Below are positions 27,626-37,043 of a stretch of 64,000 nt of DNA, piece after piece. Origin of the DNA: Brachyspira alvinipulli ATCC 51933 (GTDB lineage: Bacteria > Spirochaetota > Brachyspiria > Brachyspirales > Brachyspiraceae); the NCBI RefSeq assembly GCF_000518245.1, contig NZ_KI912404.1:295897-359896 (forward strand), given 5' to 3'. Under the pieces are notes generated by a model. It did no database searches. It saw only the letters and a list, made by a program, of their open reading frames with translations, and was not told where the DNA came from. The position numbers were made by a program, and so were the translations under genes. Numbering within the stretch: position 1 is the stretch's first letter; each line of letters begins with the position of its first letter.

Positions 27626-29260
27626 GTGCCAAGATACGAGCAGTTAAAAGCTAAATCTAAAGGTATAACGTATACAAGACAAATAAGAAATGAAAGTAAA
27701 GAAATAAATTTAAAAAAACCATTAATTATTTCTATTGCTTTTATTGTTGTAGTAGCTGTTATATTTTCTGTTGTAAAAAAATATTCTCCTATGGTTAATA
27801 TAGCTGTAAAAGATTTTTTCAGCATTAATCACAGGGAAGCTTTAGCTTTAGAAAGCGACGGTATGCAGGAAGATACTGATAAAATGACTTTTTTAAATAA
27901 AATACCTTTATTTAACTTTTTTATAAAAACTGATACCAATGAAACTTTATCTATTATGACTTATGAAACTAATTCAAAAATAGAAGCTGCATTAGATAAT
28001 TTAGATAGTAGTATTCCTACTAATTCAAATATAATAACTAGAGAATCTCTGCTTCCATTCTTTAATAATAGCGGAAGTAATAATTCTATTTTGTATGACA
28101 GCGATTATATAGATTATGGTGATAATCATGATTCAGTTTTGTTTTCAAATAGCAATAATGCTGATGATAAAGCAACTAATAATGAATATACTAAACCCCA
28201 GAATTATTTAGAACAGATGATATTAGAAAATAGAAGTGCCGAAGATAAAAAAAATAATACAGAAAATACTGCAGATGTTTCTAATAATACACAAAAAGAA
28301 AATAGAATATTTAGTGATATTTTAAAGCCAAAGCAGAATACTAAAAGAGAAGTTACAACAATGAAGCCTTCTTCAACCACTACTTATAGCAGTAAACCTC
28401 CAAGTTATATAAATACAGATAAACAAAATGATTATAAAGAAAATGATAATAGTAAAGAATATGATTTTAATATAAACGATTATTTGAAAGAAAATACTAC
28501 AGAAAGAGTAATAAATAATCAGGTTAAAAGAAGTGATAATAATAATGTAGTAAGTGATAGAAAACAAGTAATTCAAGGTTCTGTTTATACTATTACAAAT
28601 TCTTTGGATAAATCTAATATTGATTATGACAGAGTAATAAACGATATGGTTAATCCTTCATCAAAGGTAAATAATATAAAACGTGAAGATAATAATAATA
28701 ATTTAGTAAAAGAAAATACTAGAATAATAAATAATGTAGATAAAAAAGATATTATGCAGAAGGCTCAAAATGATATATACAATTATAATATAAGAAAAGC
28801 CAATAATAGCATAACTAGAGATTTAAACGAAAGAGAATTAAAATCTAATGATGAAGGAATATATTTAGTTGAATATAATGAGAATACAGGTTCTATAACA
28901 TTGATATTTAGAGAGAGAAAATTTAATAATAGTTCATCTATTGAAGAGGCTATAAGAGAACTGCTTAATGGTGCTACTGATGATGAAAATAGAAGAAATA
29001 TTATAAGCTGCATACCTAAAGGTACTGAATTATTGGATATATTTGTAGAAGGAAATACCGTGTATTTAAACTTTAATGAAGATTTTGAATTTAATCCTTT
29101 AGGCAATGACGGTACTATGGTGCAGATTTATCAATTTGTATACACTGCTACTCAATTTAAAGATATAGATAATGTTATATTTTTAATAAATGGACAGCTA
29201 AATGAAACCATAGGTGCAGAAGGTGCTATAGAGAATATGCCTTTCGGAAGATTCCAATAA
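27626..29260 (+). CDS. Membrane-anchored GerMN-domain protein
   Basis: I prefer the GTG at 27626 (giving MPRYEQLK), with GGAG nine bases upstream, over a TTG 15 bases earlier that overlaps that site. Layout: a short basic cytoplasmic end, one membrane helix (about 32-55), about 350 residues dominated by Asn, Asp, Ser and Lys that look disordered, and a C-terminal GerMN domain (about 400-540). The domain has YLVEYNENTGSITLIFRER, IEEAIRELLNG, TVYLNFNEDF and VIFLINGQ. GerMN domains occur in GerM and in lipoproteins outside sporulating bacteria, where they are thought to act in the cell envelope. Function here unknown. Confidence 0.8.
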   Translation: MPRYEQLKAKSKGITYTRQIRNESKEINLKKPLIISIAFIVVVAVIFSVVKKYSPMVNIAVKDFFSINHREALALESDGMQEDTDKMTFLNKIPLFNFFIKTDTNETLSIMTYETNSKIEAALDNLDSSIPTNSNIITRESLLPFFNNSGSNNSILYDSDYIDYGDNHDSVLFSNSNNADDKATNNEYTKPQNYLEQMILENRSAEDKKNNTENTADVSNNTQKENRIFSDILKPKQNTKREVTTMKPSSTTTYSSKPPSYINTDKQNDYKENDNSKEYDFNINDYLKENTTERVINNQVKRSDNNNVVSDRKQVIQGSVYTITNSLDKSNIDYDRVINDMVNPSSKVNNIKREDNNNNLVKENTRIINNVDKKDIMQKAQNDIYNYNIRKANNSITRDLNERELKSNDEGIYLVEYNENTGSITLIFRERKFNNSSSIEEAIRELLNGATDDENRRNIISCIPKGTELLDIFVEGNTVYLNFNEDFEFNPLGNDGTMVQIYQFVYTATQFKDIDNVIFLINGQLNETIGAEGAIENMPFGRFQ

Positions 29261-29265
29261 TTTTA

Positions 29266-29293
29266 TTGATATTTATTTTTATTGTGATATAAT
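29266..29293 (+). promoter_or_regulatory. Promoter of the small rhodanese gene
   Basis: TTGATA (29266-29271), 16-base spacer, TATAAT (29288-29293), just after the GerMN gene stop. Confidence 0.65.
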
Positions 29294-29328
29294 CCTCAGT
29301 CACATATACAAATAAAGGATAAATTCAA

Positions 29329-29652
29329 ATGTTGAAATCAGTTAACCTTAAAGAAGCTATGGAATTGATAAAATCTAATGATGATATTCAATTATTAGAT
29401 ACAAGAAGCGACATGGAAGTAGAAATGACAGGCACTATAGATGGAAGCATAGTAGTAGATATAGTAAATAATTCTAATTTTGATGAAATAATATTAAAAT
29501 TGGATAAAGAAAAAAAATATTTACTTTATTGTGCAAGCGGAGAGAGATCCGGACTTCTTGCTATGTATATGGATAAAAACGGATTTTTAAAAATTTATAA
29601 TTTAAAGAATGCAGGTTATAGTCAGTTGGCTATGGCTCTAAAAAATAGTTAA
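29329..29652 (+). CDS. Single-domain cytoplasmic rhodanese-like protein
   Basis: 107 residues, one rhodanese domain without signal peptide: LLDTRSDMEVEMTGTIDGS at the N terminus and the active-site loop YCASGERSG, a C-x5-R type loop with the catalytic Cys near residue 66, followed by YNLKNAGY. Related to GlpE/PspE-type sulfurtransferases that handle persulfide sulfur. It has its own promoter and terminator, so it is a monocistronic gene. AAAGGA precedes the ATG. The sulfur acceptor is not evident from context. Confidence 0.9.
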   Translation: MLKSVNLKEAMELIKSNDDIQLLDTRSDMEVEMTGTIDGSIVVDIVNNSNFDEIILKLDKEKKYLLYCASGERSGLLAMYMDKNGFLKIYNLKNAGYSQLAMALKNS

Positions 29653-29686
29653 AAGCTAGTATTCATAAAATTAAATACTAGCTTTT
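29651..29686. terminator. Bidirectional terminator
   Basis: Thirteen-bp stem (29651-29663 with 29674-29686; core AAGCTAGTATT) between the rhodanese gene and the convergent peptide-binding gene at 29694. Confidence 0.88.
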
Positions 29687-29693
29687 ATATTTT

Positions 29694-31277
29694 TTATTCT
29701 ACATATGAATAGAAAAATCTTCTTATTTCTAAAGTATCAACAGCAACATCTTTAAGTTTAGGATTTTGCATAGAAGGAGAAGTATAATGATAGATTGGTA
29801 TAAAAGCCATATCTTCCCCTATAAGCATATCCTCAGCTTTATGCATATTGCTCATTCTTATATTGTTGTCCATAGTATTTTTAGCTTCTGATATAAGTTT
29901 GTCATAATTAGGATTATTATATCCAACTCTGTTTCCTGCACTGCTGCTTGCAAAAATTTCAGCAAAAGTCATAGGGTCAAGATAATCTCCTATCCAATCG
30001 GCTCTGCAAATTACATATTGCTTTGTTTGTCTATTTTTCTGGAATACAGACCATTCCTCTTGAGTAATAGTCATGTCTATATTCAAATTTTCTTTCCACA
30101 TCTGCTGAATAGCTTCTGCTATTGTTATTCCGGCACCGGGATTAGTTTTAAACTCTAATACAGGAAAATTATTTCCATTACTGTATCCTGCTTCAGATAA
30201 AAGTTTTTTTGCCTCTTCTATATTTGAAGCATAGTCTTCCTTCTTTATACTATAATATCCGCCGCCATTTTCTCTAAAATCACCTTCAACATCTTTTAAT
30301 CCATAAGGTATAAATGCAGCTGCTGGTATTTCTCCTCCCTTTGTAATTTTTTCTACAATATAATTTCTATCTATTGCTAATGCTAAAGCTCTTCTTACTC
30401 TTTTATCTTTTAAGACTTGATTTGTATTATTTAAAGCATAATAAGCAGTTCCAAGAGAAGGTGTAATAACTAAATATCCTTCTTCTTTTAAAAGCTCCAT
30501 ATCAGCATTTGGTATTCTATATGAATATAATATTGAACCTTCTTTTAATGCCGCATAGGCTGTAGATACATCAGAAAACATTACAAAGTCTATTTTTTTT
30601 GCTACTATAGCATCTTTATCCCAATAGTTTGTATTTATTTCTAATGATATAATTTCATCAGGTTTTCTATCAGTCATTTTATAAGGCCCATTGCCTATAT
30701 ATGTATCAGGAGAAAAAGTCCAATTATCACTTATAAACTCTTCACGCAAAGGTGAAAATATAGGTATAGATGCTAATTCTAAAAAATATGCAGTAGGTGC
30801 TTCAAAATTAACAATTAATGTTTTTTCATCAATAGCTTCAACTCCTAATTCTTCTATTGGAAGTTCTCCTTTCATTATTTTACTTGCATTCTTTATAGGA
30901 GTAATTAAAAAACTATATGAAGATGCTGTTTTAGGATCTGCAAGTCTTCTAAATGAATATACAAATTCTTTTGCTTCTACATTCTTACCGTCAGACCATT
31001 TGGCATTATCTCTAATATGAAAAGTAATACTAAGTCCGTCTTCCGATATTTCCCAGCTTTCAGCAGCTCCTCCTACAATATTATTATCTTTATCCTTTGT
31101 AGTAAGTCCTTCAAATACATGCACAGCATAAATCATACTGTCAATAGCAGATAAAAATGAAGGGTCTATGCTTTGAGGTTCTGCTCCTATACTAACTATT
31201 ATACTGTCATTTGACTTCTTATTTCCGCAAGATATTAATACGATAGTTATTAGTAATAAATAGATTATTTTTTTCAT
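29694..31277 (-). CDS. Oligopeptide ABC transporter substrate-binding lipoprotein (OppA/SBP_bac_5), copy 3
   Basis: 527 residues. Signal peptide ending VLISC, then GNKKS. Landmarks: AEPQSIDPSFLS, HVFEGLTTKDKDN, AESWEISEDGLSITFHIR, AKWSDGKNV, YIGNGPYKMTDRKPDE, VRRALALAIDRNYIVEKIT and the late IGEDMAFIPIYHY. Closest in style to copy 2 (shared VEKITKGGEIPAAAFIPYG-like segment). It has its own promoter (31316-31344) just beyond the terminator of the copy 4 gene. It should deliver peptides to a transporter encoded elsewhere. Confidence 0.94.
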   Translation of the reverse strand: MKKIIYLLLITIVLISCGNKKSNDSIIVSIGAEPQSIDPSFLSAIDSMIYAVHVFEGLTTKDKDNNIVGGAAESWEISEDGLSITFHIRDNAKWSDGKNVEAKEFVYSFRRLADPKTASSYSFLITPIKNASKIMKGELPIEELGVEAIDEKTLIVNFEAPTAYFLELASIPIFSPLREEFISDNWTFSPDTYIGNGPYKMTDRKPDEIISLEINTNYWDKDAIVAKKIDFVMFSDVSTAYAALKEGSILYSYRIPNADMELLKEEGYLVITPSLGTAYYALNNTNQVLKDKRVRRALALAIDRNYIVEKITKGGEIPAAAFIPYGLKDVEGDFRENGGGYYSIKKEDYASNIEEAKKLLSEAGYSNGNNFPVLEFKTNPGAGITIAEAIQQMWKENLNIDMTITQEEWSVFQKNRQTKQYVICRADWIGDYLDPMTFAEIFASSSAGNRVGYNNPNYDKLISEAKNTMDNNIRMSNMHKAEDMLIGEDMAFIPIYHYTSPSMQNPKLKDVAVDTLEIRRFFYSYVE

Positions 31278-31315
31278 ACACTTATCCGTTATAAAATTAT
31301 TATGTTAACATTTAA

Positions 31316-31344
31316 TTTATATATACAATATGAATATTTGTCAA
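31316..31344 (-). promoter_or_regulatory. Promoter of peptide-binding protein copy 3
   Basis: Minus-strand TTGACA (31339-31344), 17-base spacer, TATAAA (31316-31321). Confidence 0.65.
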
Positions 31345-31353
31345 TAAATTAAA

Positions 31354-31384
31354 TAAAAAAAGAGAGGCTTTAATTAAGCCCCTC
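31354..31384 (-). terminator. Terminator after peptide-binding copies 5 and 4
   Basis: On the minus strand AGAGGGGCTT pairs with AAGCCTCTCT (one G-T pair, 4-base loop) and is followed by seven T. It ends the copy 5-copy 4 unit. Confidence 0.85.
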
Positions 31385-31409
31385 TTTATATGTTTTTTAG
31401 TATTATATA

Positions 31410-33002
31410 TTATTCTACATAGCAATAATTAAACTTATGTTTTCCTAAAGCATTATATACAATACCTTTTAATTTCGGACTAACCATCAAAGTAAATGAT
31501 CTATGATATAAAGGAATGAAAGGCATATCATCTATTAATATTTTTTCAGCATCTATCATATAATTCATTCTAACAGCAGCATCAGCAGTTTTTTTAGCAT
31601 TGTTTACTAATAAATCGTAACTTGGATTTGAGTATAAGCCATAATTAAATGAATTTCCTGTAAGCATTATATCAAGCATAGTCATAGGATCTCTATAATC
31701 AGCATTCCAAGCCATAGAACCCATATCAAAATTCTTTTCTACTAAATATTGTAAAACTAAAGGATATTCATCATTTTTCAATGTTACATCAATATTTAAA
31801 TTTGCTTTCCACATTTGCTGTATAGCTTCAGCAACTATTATATGAAGTCCAGGTGAAACTCTTATTTCTAATACAGGGAAACCTTCTCCATTAGTATATC
31901 CTGCTTCAGCCATTAATGCTTTAGCTTTTTCAACATTATCTTTGTAATTATCAGTATCTATTAATATTCCGGCTTCAGCTCTATAGGAATCATTAATACC
32001 GTCAATAGTAGGCGGAACAAAACCTTGAGCAGGTGCTTGTCCTCCCATAGTAACATTTGATACTATGTAGTTTCTATCTATTGCAAGTGATAATGCATGT
32101 CTTACTCTTTTGTCTTTTAAAGCATTGTTTGTGATGTTAAGCGATAAATAAAAAGTACCTACACCATCTTTGAGTACAATATAATTTTCTTCTTTCAATT
32201 TTGCTATTTCACTAGAAGGCGGTTCTAATGCAGAGAAATGTATAGTGCCTCCTCTTATTCCTGCAATAGCAGTATTAGGATCACTCATAGATAGGAAAGT
32301 TAATTTTTTAGCAACTGTTTCATCTGCTTTATAATAATTTGTTCTTGCCTCAAATACTATGTATTGATCCATTACTCTTTCAGTCATTTGATAAGGACCA
32401 TTTCCTATAAAAGTTTCAGGAGATAAAGTCCAATCATCTCCGTATTTTTCTATAATATCCTGTCTTATAGGAGAGAATACTCCAACAGTAGCCATAAATT
32501 CCAAGAAATAGGCAGCAGGATCTACTAAAGTAACTTCAAAAGTATAATCATCTATTGCTTTTACTCCAAGTTCATTGTAGTCCATTTGTCCTGCATTAAT
32601 TTCTTTAGCATTTTTTATTATCTCTAATAAAGAAGCATACTGAGCAGCTGTTGCTGGATTAACAACTCTTTTCCATCCATATTCAAAATCATGTGCAGTT
32701 ACAGGTTTGCCGTCTGACCATAATGCATTTGTTCTTAAATGGAAAGTATATACTTTACCATCTTCAGAAACATCCCAACTTTCTGCCATTCCAGCAGTTA
32801 ATTTTCCGTCAGGACCTATAGTAGTTAAACTTTCAAAAGCATGGAAAAGCATAGCTGATACAACATTCAATGTGTTTAAGCTAGGATCTATAGTCCTTGG
32901 TTCTGCTCCCATATTAATAATTATACCGTCAGATGTTTTTTTACCGCATGACATAAAAAACGCTGATAAAATAATTAGTAATATAGCTGTTATTTTTTTC
33001 AT
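31410..33002 (-). CDS. Oligopeptide ABC transporter substrate-binding lipoprotein (OppA/SBP_bac_5), copy 4
   Basis: 530 residues. Signal peptide ending FFMSC, then GKKTSD. Landmarks: AEPRTIDPSLNTLN, FHAFESLTTIG, AESWDVSEDGKVYTFHLR, FIGNGPYQMTER, VRHALSLAIDRNYIV. It shares long identical stretches with copy 5 just upstream (GIRGG, FSALEPPS, EKAKALMAEAGY-type segments), so the two arose by tandem duplication and form a subgroup apart from copies 1-3. TAGGAG precedes the ATG. Only 32 bases separate it from copy 5 and no promoter is visible there, so they are probably one operon. Confidence 0.94.
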   Translation of the reverse strand: MKKITAILLIILSAFFMSCGKKTSDGIIINMGAEPRTIDPSLNTLNVVSAMLFHAFESLTTIGPDGKLTAGMAESWDVSEDGKVYTFHLRTNALWSDGKPVTAHDFEYGWKRVVNPATAAQYASLLEIIKNAKEINAGQMDYNELGVKAIDDYTFEVTLVDPAAYFLEFMATVGVFSPIRQDIIEKYGDDWTLSPETFIGNGPYQMTERVMDQYIVFEARTNYYKADETVAKKLTFLSMSDPNTAIAGIRGGTIHFSALEPPSSEIAKLKEENYIVLKDGVGTFYLSLNITNNALKDKRVRHALSLAIDRNYIVSNVTMGGQAPAQGFVPPTIDGINDSYRAEAGILIDTDNYKDNVEKAKALMAEAGYTNGEGFPVLEIRVSPGLHIIVAEAIQQMWKANLNIDVTLKNDEYPLVLQYLVEKNFDMGSMAWNADYRDPMTMLDIMLTGNSFNYGLYSNPSYDLLVNNAKKTADAAVRMNYMIDAEKILIDDMPFIPLYHRSFTLMVSPKLKGIVYNALGKHKFNYCYVE

Positions 33003-33034
33003 AATGTACTCCTAATACTTTATTTTATATATTT

Positions 33035-34642
33035 TTATTTTTCTATATAAGCATAATTAAATCTATGTCTTCCTAATGGATTTAATACCACACCTTTTAA
33101 TTTAGGATCTTTAACAAAAGAGTCTGTTCTGTAATAAAGAGGTATAATAGGCATTTCATCCAAAAGTATGGCTTCTGCCTCTTTCATATAATTCATTCTA
33201 AGATGGTTATCTTTATTTTGTTTTGCAGATAAAATTAAATTATCATATTTAGCATTGTGGAATCCTGTATGATTTACCCCGCCGTAACTTATCATTACAT
33301 CAAGCATAGTCATAGGATCATTATAATCTCCAGTCCATCCCATTCTAGCCATTTGATAATCTTTTTCTATTAAAGACTGCAATGTTATAGGGAATTCTTC
33401 TTGAACTAATGATACATTAACATTTAAATTTTCTTTCCACATTTGCTGTATTGCCTCTCCAACTAAAACATAAATACCAGGTGAAACTTTTAATTCTATT
33501 ACAGGGTAATTTTGTCCGTTGCTGTAACCTGCTTCAGCCATTAATGCTTTTGCTTTTTCCACATTAGCAGCATAATTGTCAATATCTATATAGTTTTTAC
33601 TTTCTTCTCTAAAGCTTTTTTCTTCACCTTTAACAGCAGGAGGTACAAAAGCACCGGCAGGTATCTGTCCGCCTTTTGTAACATTATCTACTATGTATTT
33701 TCTGTCTATTGCAAGTGCTAATGCCTGTCTAACTCTTTTATCTTTAAATGCTTCATTTGTAATATTTATTTCTATATAAAAAGTACCTATGGCATTATTA
33801 TTAGTGATATATCCGCCTTCTTTTAGTGTTTCTATTTCAGCAGAAGGAGGTTCTAAAGCAGAGAAATTTATATTACCTCCTCTTATTCCTGCAATAGCAG
33901 TGTTAGGATCTCCCATAATTATAAAATTAATTTCTTTAGCAACTTGTTCATTTTTAGCATAATAATTAGTATTAACATCAAAAACTATTCTTTCATCTGT
34001 TAATCTTTCTTTCATTTTATAAGCACCATTTCCAATGTAAGTTTCTGGTTTTAAAGTCCAATCATCTCCGTATTTTTCTATGATATCTTTTCTAACAGGA
34101 AAAAATACTCCGGTAGAAGCTATAAAGTCTAAAAAGTAATTTGCCGGATTAGCTAATGTTACTTCAAATGTGTAATCATTAATTGCTTTAACAGCTAAGC
34201 TATCATAATTCATAGTGCCTCTGTTTATTTCTTTTGCATTTTTTACAATTTCCATCATATAAGAATATTCAGCAGCTGTTTCAGGATTAACCGCTCTTTT
34301 CCATGCATATTCAAAATCATGAGCTGTTACTGGTTTTCCATCAGACCATTTAGTATTTTTTCTTATACTAAAAGTATAAGTAAGTCCGTCATCTGAAATA
34401 GTCCAACTTTCTGCCATGCCTGCTTTTACATTATTATTAGAATCTATTTTTGTAAGACCTTCAAAAGCATGGTGTATATAACATGATGCAATATTTAGAG
34501 AATTTAATGTTGGATCTATTGTTTTAGGTTCTGGTCCTAAATTTACATATATTGATGAATTTTCTACGGTATCAGTTGTCATTTTACCGCATGATATTAT
34601 CATCAATATAGCCGCAGATAGAATAATTAATAATCTTTTCAT
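33035..34642 (-). CDS. Oligopeptide ABC transporter substrate-binding lipoprotein (OppA/SBP_bac_5), copy 5
   Basis: 535 residues. Signal peptide ending MIISC, then GKMTTD. Landmarks: PEPKTIDPTLNSLN, HHAFEGLTKID, AESWTISDDGLTYTF, YIGNGAYKMKERL, VRQALALAIDRKYIVDNVT. Nearest relative in the window is copy 4. AAGGAAG lies before the ATG, and a TTGACA/TAATAT promoter at 34676-34704 is divergent from the promoter of the lipoprotein gene at 34817. First gene of the copy 5-copy 4 operon. Substrate preference cannot be told. Confidence 0.94.
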   Translation of the reverse strand: MKRLLIILSAAILMIISCGKMTTDTVENSSIYVNLGPEPKTIDPTLNSLNIASCYIHHAFEGLTKIDSNNNVKAGMAESWTISDDGLTYTFSIRKNTKWSDGKPVTAHDFEYAWKRAVNPETAAEYSYMMEIVKNAKEINRGTMNYDSLAVKAINDYTFEVTLANPANYFLDFIASTGVFFPVRKDIIEKYGDDWTLKPETYIGNGAYKMKERLTDERIVFDVNTNYYAKNEQVAKEINFIIMGDPNTAIAGIRGGNINFSALEPPSAEIETLKEGGYITNNNAIGTFYIEINITNEAFKDKRVRQALALAIDRKYIVDNVTKGGQIPAGAFVPPAVKGEEKSFREESKNYIDIDNYAANVEKAKALMAEAGYSNGQNYPVIELKVSPGIYVLVGEAIQQMWKENLNVNVSLVQEEFPITLQSLIEKDYQMARMGWTGDYNDPMTMLDVMISYGGVNHTGFHNAKYDNLILSAKQNKDNHLRMNYMKEAEAILLDEMPIIPLYYRTDSFVKDPKLKGVVLNPLGRHRFNYAYIEK

Positions 34643-34675
34643 ATTGCTGCTTCCTTTTTATATAATTTTATTTTC

Positions 34676-34704
34676 ATATTATATTATATTTTTTTTTGTG
34701 TCAA
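34676..34704 (-). promoter_or_regulatory. Promoter of the copy 5-copy 4 operon
   Basis: Minus-strand TTGACA (34699-34704), 17-base spacer, TAATAT (34676-34681). A TATAAT two bases closer to the -35 box, leaving a 15-base spacer, is an alternative -10. Confidence 0.6.
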
Positions 34705-34751
34705 TAAAATAATTCTTTATATAGTAATATAATTACACAATTTTTTACATG

Positions 34752-34779
34752 TTGACAAAAAGCAAAAATAATATATTAT
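34752..34779 (+). promoter_or_regulatory. Promoter of the DUF3298-like lipoprotein gene
   Basis: TTGACA (34752-34757), 16-base spacer, TATTAT (34774-34779). Confidence 0.7.
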
Positions 34780-34816
34780 GTTTACTTGATGATTTTTAGA
34801 TTCAAGGAAATGGTTT

Positions 34817-36046
34817 ATGATGAAAAAAAACATATTATCAATAGTATTAATAATATTTATAACGATATCATGTTCAAATAAAGAAAATAATAATACTGAA
34901 AATACACAGACAAATACTGATTTAATAGAAAATCAAACTAATGAAACAGAAACAATTAAAAATGAATCTATATCAAATGTGTCTAAAAGTGCAGAATGGA
35001 TATCTCATCACTATTATATAAAAAACTATGAAGGAGATTTCTTTTCTGTATATTTAAATGATAGATGGCCTGATTATATAAATAGCGATTCTGAATTAAT
35101 GCCGAATTATGAAAAAGTAAAGGCAGCTTTTAATTATAAAAATTTAAATGATATAAATCAATTTTATGATAAAAACAGCATTCTTGATATAACAAATAAT
35201 AGAATATATGCAGAAGCTCAAAATGGTGATAGTATAGAAAGTACATATTCAAATATTACATCATTTAAAATGACTTCCAAATCATTAAATAGTTCATCAA
35301 AAGATATAAATACAACTTCATCATTAAAAGCAGCAGTATATAACTATGCATATTCAGATGTTTCTGAAACTAATGAATATGGAAGTGCATCAACATTCTC
35401 ATATAAAGATTCTATATTTTTGATTATACCTGATGATACAAATAAATTAGAAGTATATGATAAAATTTCTTTTGATATAAATGAAGGTTTCAATCTAAAT
35501 AATATAAAAAGAAATGAAAATTTAGAATTTGAGGATAAAAAGGGGAGCATATCAAAATTATTTGAAAATAATATGACTGAACCTTATGAAGAGTGGGTAA
35601 CAAATTCAGTTAACAGTTATGAATCAAGTAAATCTATCAGCATAACTTATTTTAATGAAAAGACTATATCAATAAGAACAACTTCATCTCTATATCTAGG
35701 AGGAGCACATGGAGTATACAATAATCATAATTCAGTATATTCATTAGAAACAGGTGAAAAAATAGAAGTTACTAATTTGATAAAAGATTTTGATGATGGT
35801 GAATTAAAAAGTATTGTAGGAGGTTGGCTTTTATCAATAGATAATAGAACAGAAGAAGATTATTTAGTTCCATTAGATGAAATAACTTTAGCTGATACAT
35901 CTTTTTACATCTATGCTGATGGGGTTCATTTTGTATGGCCTATATATACTATAACTCCTTATGTTTTAGGTGAAACAGAAATAGTTTTGAGCTTTAATCA
36001 AATTAGACCATTCATAAAAGATGAATATTTATATATATTAGAATAA
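34817..36046 (+). CDS. Lipoprotein with DUF4163/DUF3298 (RsiV/PdaC-like) region
   Basis: 409 residues. Signal peptide ending ITISC, then an Asn/Thr/Glu-rich linker to about residue 55. The C-terminal half resembles the paired DUF4163-DUF3298 domains: SLYLGGAHGVYNNHNSVYSL followed by ETGEKIEVTNLI, and the closing GVHFVWPIYTITPYVLGE. That region is shared by the anti-sigma factor RsiV, which binds lysozyme, and by peptidoglycan deacetylase PdaC. No anti-sigma or deacetylase domain is present here, so it may be a surface ligand-binding or inhibitor protein; this is inference. AAGGA lies eight bases before the first of two adjacent ATGs. It ends two bases from the convergent TPR gene, with no hairpin between. 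Confidence 0.8.
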   Translation: MMKKNILSIVLIIFITISCSNKENNNTENTQTNTDLIENQTNETETIKNESISNVSKSAEWISHHYYIKNYEGDFFSVYLNDRWPDYINSDSELMPNYEKVKAAFNYKNLNDINQFYDKNSILDITNNRIYAEAQNGDSIESTYSNITSFKMTSKSLNSSSKDINTTSSLKAAVYNYAYSDVSETNEYGSASTFSYKDSIFLIIPDDTNKLEVYDKISFDINEGFNLNNIKRNENLEFEDKKGSISKLFENNMTEPYEEWVTNSVNSYESSKSISITYFNEKTISIRTTSSLYLGGAHGVYNNHNSVYSLETGEKIEVTNLIKDFDDGELKSIVGGWLLSIDNRTEEDYLVPLDEITLADTSFYIYADGVHFVWPIYTITPYVLGETEIVLSFNQIRPFIKDEYLYILE

Positions 36047-36048
36047 TA

Positions 36049-36915
36049 TTATAAACATTTAAATGAATTATCAGAGATTTTCAATTTCTGCAGTTTCCTT
36101 ATTTGCTTTATTGTATAATAATAATTGCTATAATCTTTTAATTCATAATAGCAAATAGATAAGCAGCATAAGGTGTTTATAAAAGGTTCTTTTGATATAT
36201 TTATCTGGGCATTAAAATTTTCTATAGCATTAAAATAATCTTTTACAGACATATATGAAAGTCCAAGATAATAATATATATCAGTATCTTTTTTATTTAC
36301 TTCTTTTGCTTCTATAAGATTTTTTAATGCATCTTTATATTTAAATATTCTGTAATACGATATTCCAAGCCATAGCTTTGAATAATAATCATTATTGTTT
36401 AATTCTATTGATTTTTCTAAATATTCTATAGATTCTTCATATTTGCCTAATTTATTTAAACATATTCCTGCTAATTTTAGATTTTCAGAATCCTCGCTAT
36501 TTATATTCAAAGCATTTAAAAAATATTTCAATGCTTTTTGATATTCAAATAGATTATAATAAGAAAAAGCAATCCATCTATGTATATTATGATTAGCTGG
36601 GGATAATTCCAATGCCATTTTTAGATATTTTATCGCATTATTATATTGTCCTAAATTATGATAAGAGGCTCCTAAATAGAAGAAATAATAATAATGTATA
36701 TCTGTTTTATTTTTTATAGCTATATTAAATGCTTCTTCAAAATATTTAATAGCTTCTTCATATTTTTCGAGCATATATAAAGAAATTCCTGCTCTGAAAT
36801 AGTATTTTGAATTTTCTTCTATTTCTATTAATTTTATATATACTTCAAAAAGGCTTTGATAGTCTTTACTTTTATAAAATTCTTCTGCTTTAGTTAAATA
36901 GTATTCTTTATCCAT
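36049..36915 (-). CDS. Tetratricopeptide-repeat protein
   Basis: 288 residues consisting almost wholly of about seven to eight TPR units (e.g. YEEAIKYFEEAFNIA, YNNAIKYLKMALELSP, YEESIEYLEKSIELN, YFNAIENFNAQINIS). No signal peptide or membrane helix, so cytoplasmic; a scaffold for protein contacts. The ATG at 36915 has no ribosome-binding site, and a strong promoter lies so close that the mRNA leader would be only about eight bases. Partner unknown. Confidence 0.88.
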   Translation of the reverse strand: MDKEYYLTKAEEFYKSKDYQSLFEVYIKLIEIEENSKYYFRAGISLYMLEKYEEAIKYFEEAFNIAIKNKTDIHYYYFFYLGASYHNLGQYNNAIKYLKMALELSPANHNIHRWIAFSYYNLFEYQKALKYFLNALNINSEDSENLKLAGICLNKLGKYEESIEYLEKSIELNNNDYYSKLWLGISYYRIFKYKDALKNLIEAKEVNKKDTDIYYYLGLSYMSVKDYFNAIENFNAQINISKEPFINTLCCLSICYYELKDYSNYYYTIKQIRKLQKLKISDNSFKCL

Positions 36916-36929
36916 ATAATTTGTATTTT

Positions 36930-36957
36930 ATTATACCGAACTGTATTAAATTGTCAA
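36930..36957 (-). promoter_or_regulatory. Promoter of the TPR gene, near-leaderless
   Basis: Minus-strand TTGACA (36952-36957), 16-base spacer, TATAAT (36930-36935). Expected start of transcription near 36923, eight bases before the ATG. Confidence 0.75.
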
Positions 36958-37043
36958 AATATTTTTACTATACTAATTAAAAATTAAACCTTTATATTCC
37001 GAATATATAAATACATATAAAAATTTATTATTAGAAGAATAAT

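Noticed and set aside
31354-34704. Tandem peptide-binding genes as a sign of a mobile element
   Set aside because: No transposase, inverted terminal repeats or composition shift; simple tandem duplication explains it.
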